This document shows positions 62,730 to 64,000 of a stretch of DNA of 64,000 bases, one piece after another; position 1 is the first letter of the stretch; each line of letters begins with the position of its first letter. The notes under the pieces were generated by a model. It saw only the letters and a list, made by a program, of their open reading frames with translations. It was not told where the DNA came from and did no database searches. Origin of the DNA: Marchantia polymorpha subsp. ruderalis (Eukaryota > Streptophyta > Marchantiopsida > Marchantiales > Marchantiaceae); assembly GCA_037833965.1 (NCBI GenBank), contig AP031356.1, positions 9,570,501 to 9,634,500 of the forward strand. The letters are read 5' to 3'. The position numbers were made by a program, and so were the translations under genes.

Positions 62730-64000
62730 TACTCATAACATTGTGTAATAACCCACTAAAGGCTAAAACTGCAATATAGTGGTAGAAAGGTCGAACCCAC
62801 AGGGACAGAGGAACACACAGGGTACAAAGTGTCACGTTTTAACAGACTATTGAGGAGTTTGAATTCTCAGGCGACTATCACTCCCAGAAATACTGCAAGT
62901 GTCCACTCGGAGCGCACTCGGAGGTCGCACAGTGCAGCGTAACACACACACACACACACCTGAAACTACAGAAACACAACCCAGAGATCCGTTAGGACCT
63001 CTACTTCAAGATTTCAGGGGGAAAGTCTCTCACGAGCACACTCGGCAAAGCTGCGGGCAGTGACTTCCAACTCCGGCTTTTACAACGCTTCCACTAGCTT
63101 GCTGCTAGCGTAGGAAACCCGGTTTGGACTGCCTACTTCGGATCGAAGTCACTCATACGCGGTGAACAACACTCTCAACTCACAAAACGCGCAGAGAACA
63201 CAGGTCCACACTGAAGGACTCACTGTGAAACATTCCAGTAACACAACAACAGTCTATTGAAGAGTTTGAATTCTCAGGCACTTGTCATTCCCAGAAATAC
63301 TACAGGGGTTACCCTCAAGGCACCAGCTGCAGCGTAACCTGAATTTACAACCAAGGCTTACACGAAGTAGCAAAACTTCACTTTGGCATTCAGGGGAAAA
63401 ATCCCAAGGAGTACAATCAGAAAGAAACACTCGAAGGTGTAGGGGCGAAACTGTTCAAGTATCTAACTAGTCACTGGCTCTGAGCATCGGCAGTCACCCG
63501 CAGGTGCAGTTCCGAACTACTCAAGTCTCTAACCAATGTACTAGCTCTGAACATTCGGCCGAAGGCCTTCAGCTACAAAATGCGGAACGCTAAGTTGTAA
63601 CTCCTCGTGCGTGGTGACAGAACTCAAGGACACAAACACGCAAAGGAAATGGGTTCCTGATCTGCACTTCTGATGGGAAAGAACCCCAGGCAAAACGCCT
63701 GGAACTATTTTATACCTTCTAAGTCCTACCTAGCACTACACTGCACTACGCTACACGCCTGCACGGAACCACGCTACACTACACTCCGCGGAACCTGTAC
63801 TACGTCTCCTGCGCGGCCGACTGCCGCGCACTAACTCCCTACCCTGCCACTCTTCCGCTCGACTGCGCAGTCCCAACCGCTGCAACGCCGCGGACACCTC
63901 CCCCTCGAGGGCGGACATGGTATCCTGTGCCTTCGACAGAAAGGCCTCGAGCTTCTTCGCTACCTTCCGCCGACTCCTACTGTCGCCTGACAACAACCCG
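62730..64000. repeat. Repeat-rich, GC-rising region at the right edge
   Basis: A block of about 60 bases (GAGTTTGAATTCTCAGGC, then TCCCAGAAATACT) occurs at 62841-62900 and again at 63248-63307 in the same orientation, about 407 bp apart. A shorter similarity, AAGTNTCTAAC followed by CTCTGA, recurs around 63457-63550. The region looks like part of a larger repeat or retroelement that continues outside the window, but no element protein is recognised. The minus frame 63996-63751 is open to the edge (acidic, AALQRLGLR-containing) and unassigned. Confidence 0.55.
62942..62959. repeat. (AC)n microsatellite
   Basis: Nine AC units. Confidence 0.9.

Noticed and set aside
1-64000. CRISPR arrays, tRNA or rRNA genes, bacterial operons
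   Set aside because: I saw no regularly spaced direct repeats with unique spacers, no tRNA-like T-arm and anticodon-arm combination, and no rRNA segment. The spliced gene shows this is eukaryotic DNA.

Overview
This is nuclear DNA of a land plant, and a gene-poor stretch of it. The plant assignment rests on a six-exon gene with GT-AG introns encoding a zf-XS/XS/coiled-coil/XH protein (the plant-specific IDN2/FDM family), a dirigent protein, a plant-type beta carbonic anhydrase, and a U6 snRNA-like sequence that keeps the plant U6 core. The compact genes, the LINE family and the dirigent sequence make me favour a bryophyte such as a liverwort, but that is an inference and species cannot be read from the window.

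Layout. 1-3634: no gene, one miRNA-precursor-like foldback near 484-575. 3646-6931: a LINE on the minus strand, decayed but with an exact 11-bp target-site duplication. 6943-13150: no gene; U6-like sequence at 9482, a 204-bp tandem duplication at 11650. 13155-14664: two elements bounded by the same terminal inverted repeat family, the second with a GC-rich interior. 15890-17046: a 5'-truncated second copy of the LINE on the plus strand. 22621-23385: intronless beta carbonic anhydrase (minus). 23950-42300: 18 kb without a recognisable gene, including AT-rich blocks at 27.1-29.6 and 35.5-38.9 kb. 42309-45835: IDN2/FDM-like gene (minus). 48395-48934: dirigent (minus). 54965-55510: compound tandem repeat just upstream of a secreted-protein ORF at 55713-56303 (plus), which resembles S1-type self-incompatibility protein homologues. 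58.5-59.2 kb: short repeats and a perfect 24-bp-stem hairpin. 62.7-64.0 kb: repeat-rich sequence that runs off the window.

The genes do not form a pathway or cluster. The IDN2/FDM protein acts in RNA-directed DNA methylation in the nucleus, the dirigent and S1-like proteins are secreted, and the carbonic anhydrase is predicted to be cytosolic. The most unexpected recurring signal is a set of short hairpins with perfect or near-perfect stems of 13-24 bp, with mostly short loops and unrelated arm sequences, scattered through non-coding DNA and one intron. I did not find a convincing new multi-gene system.
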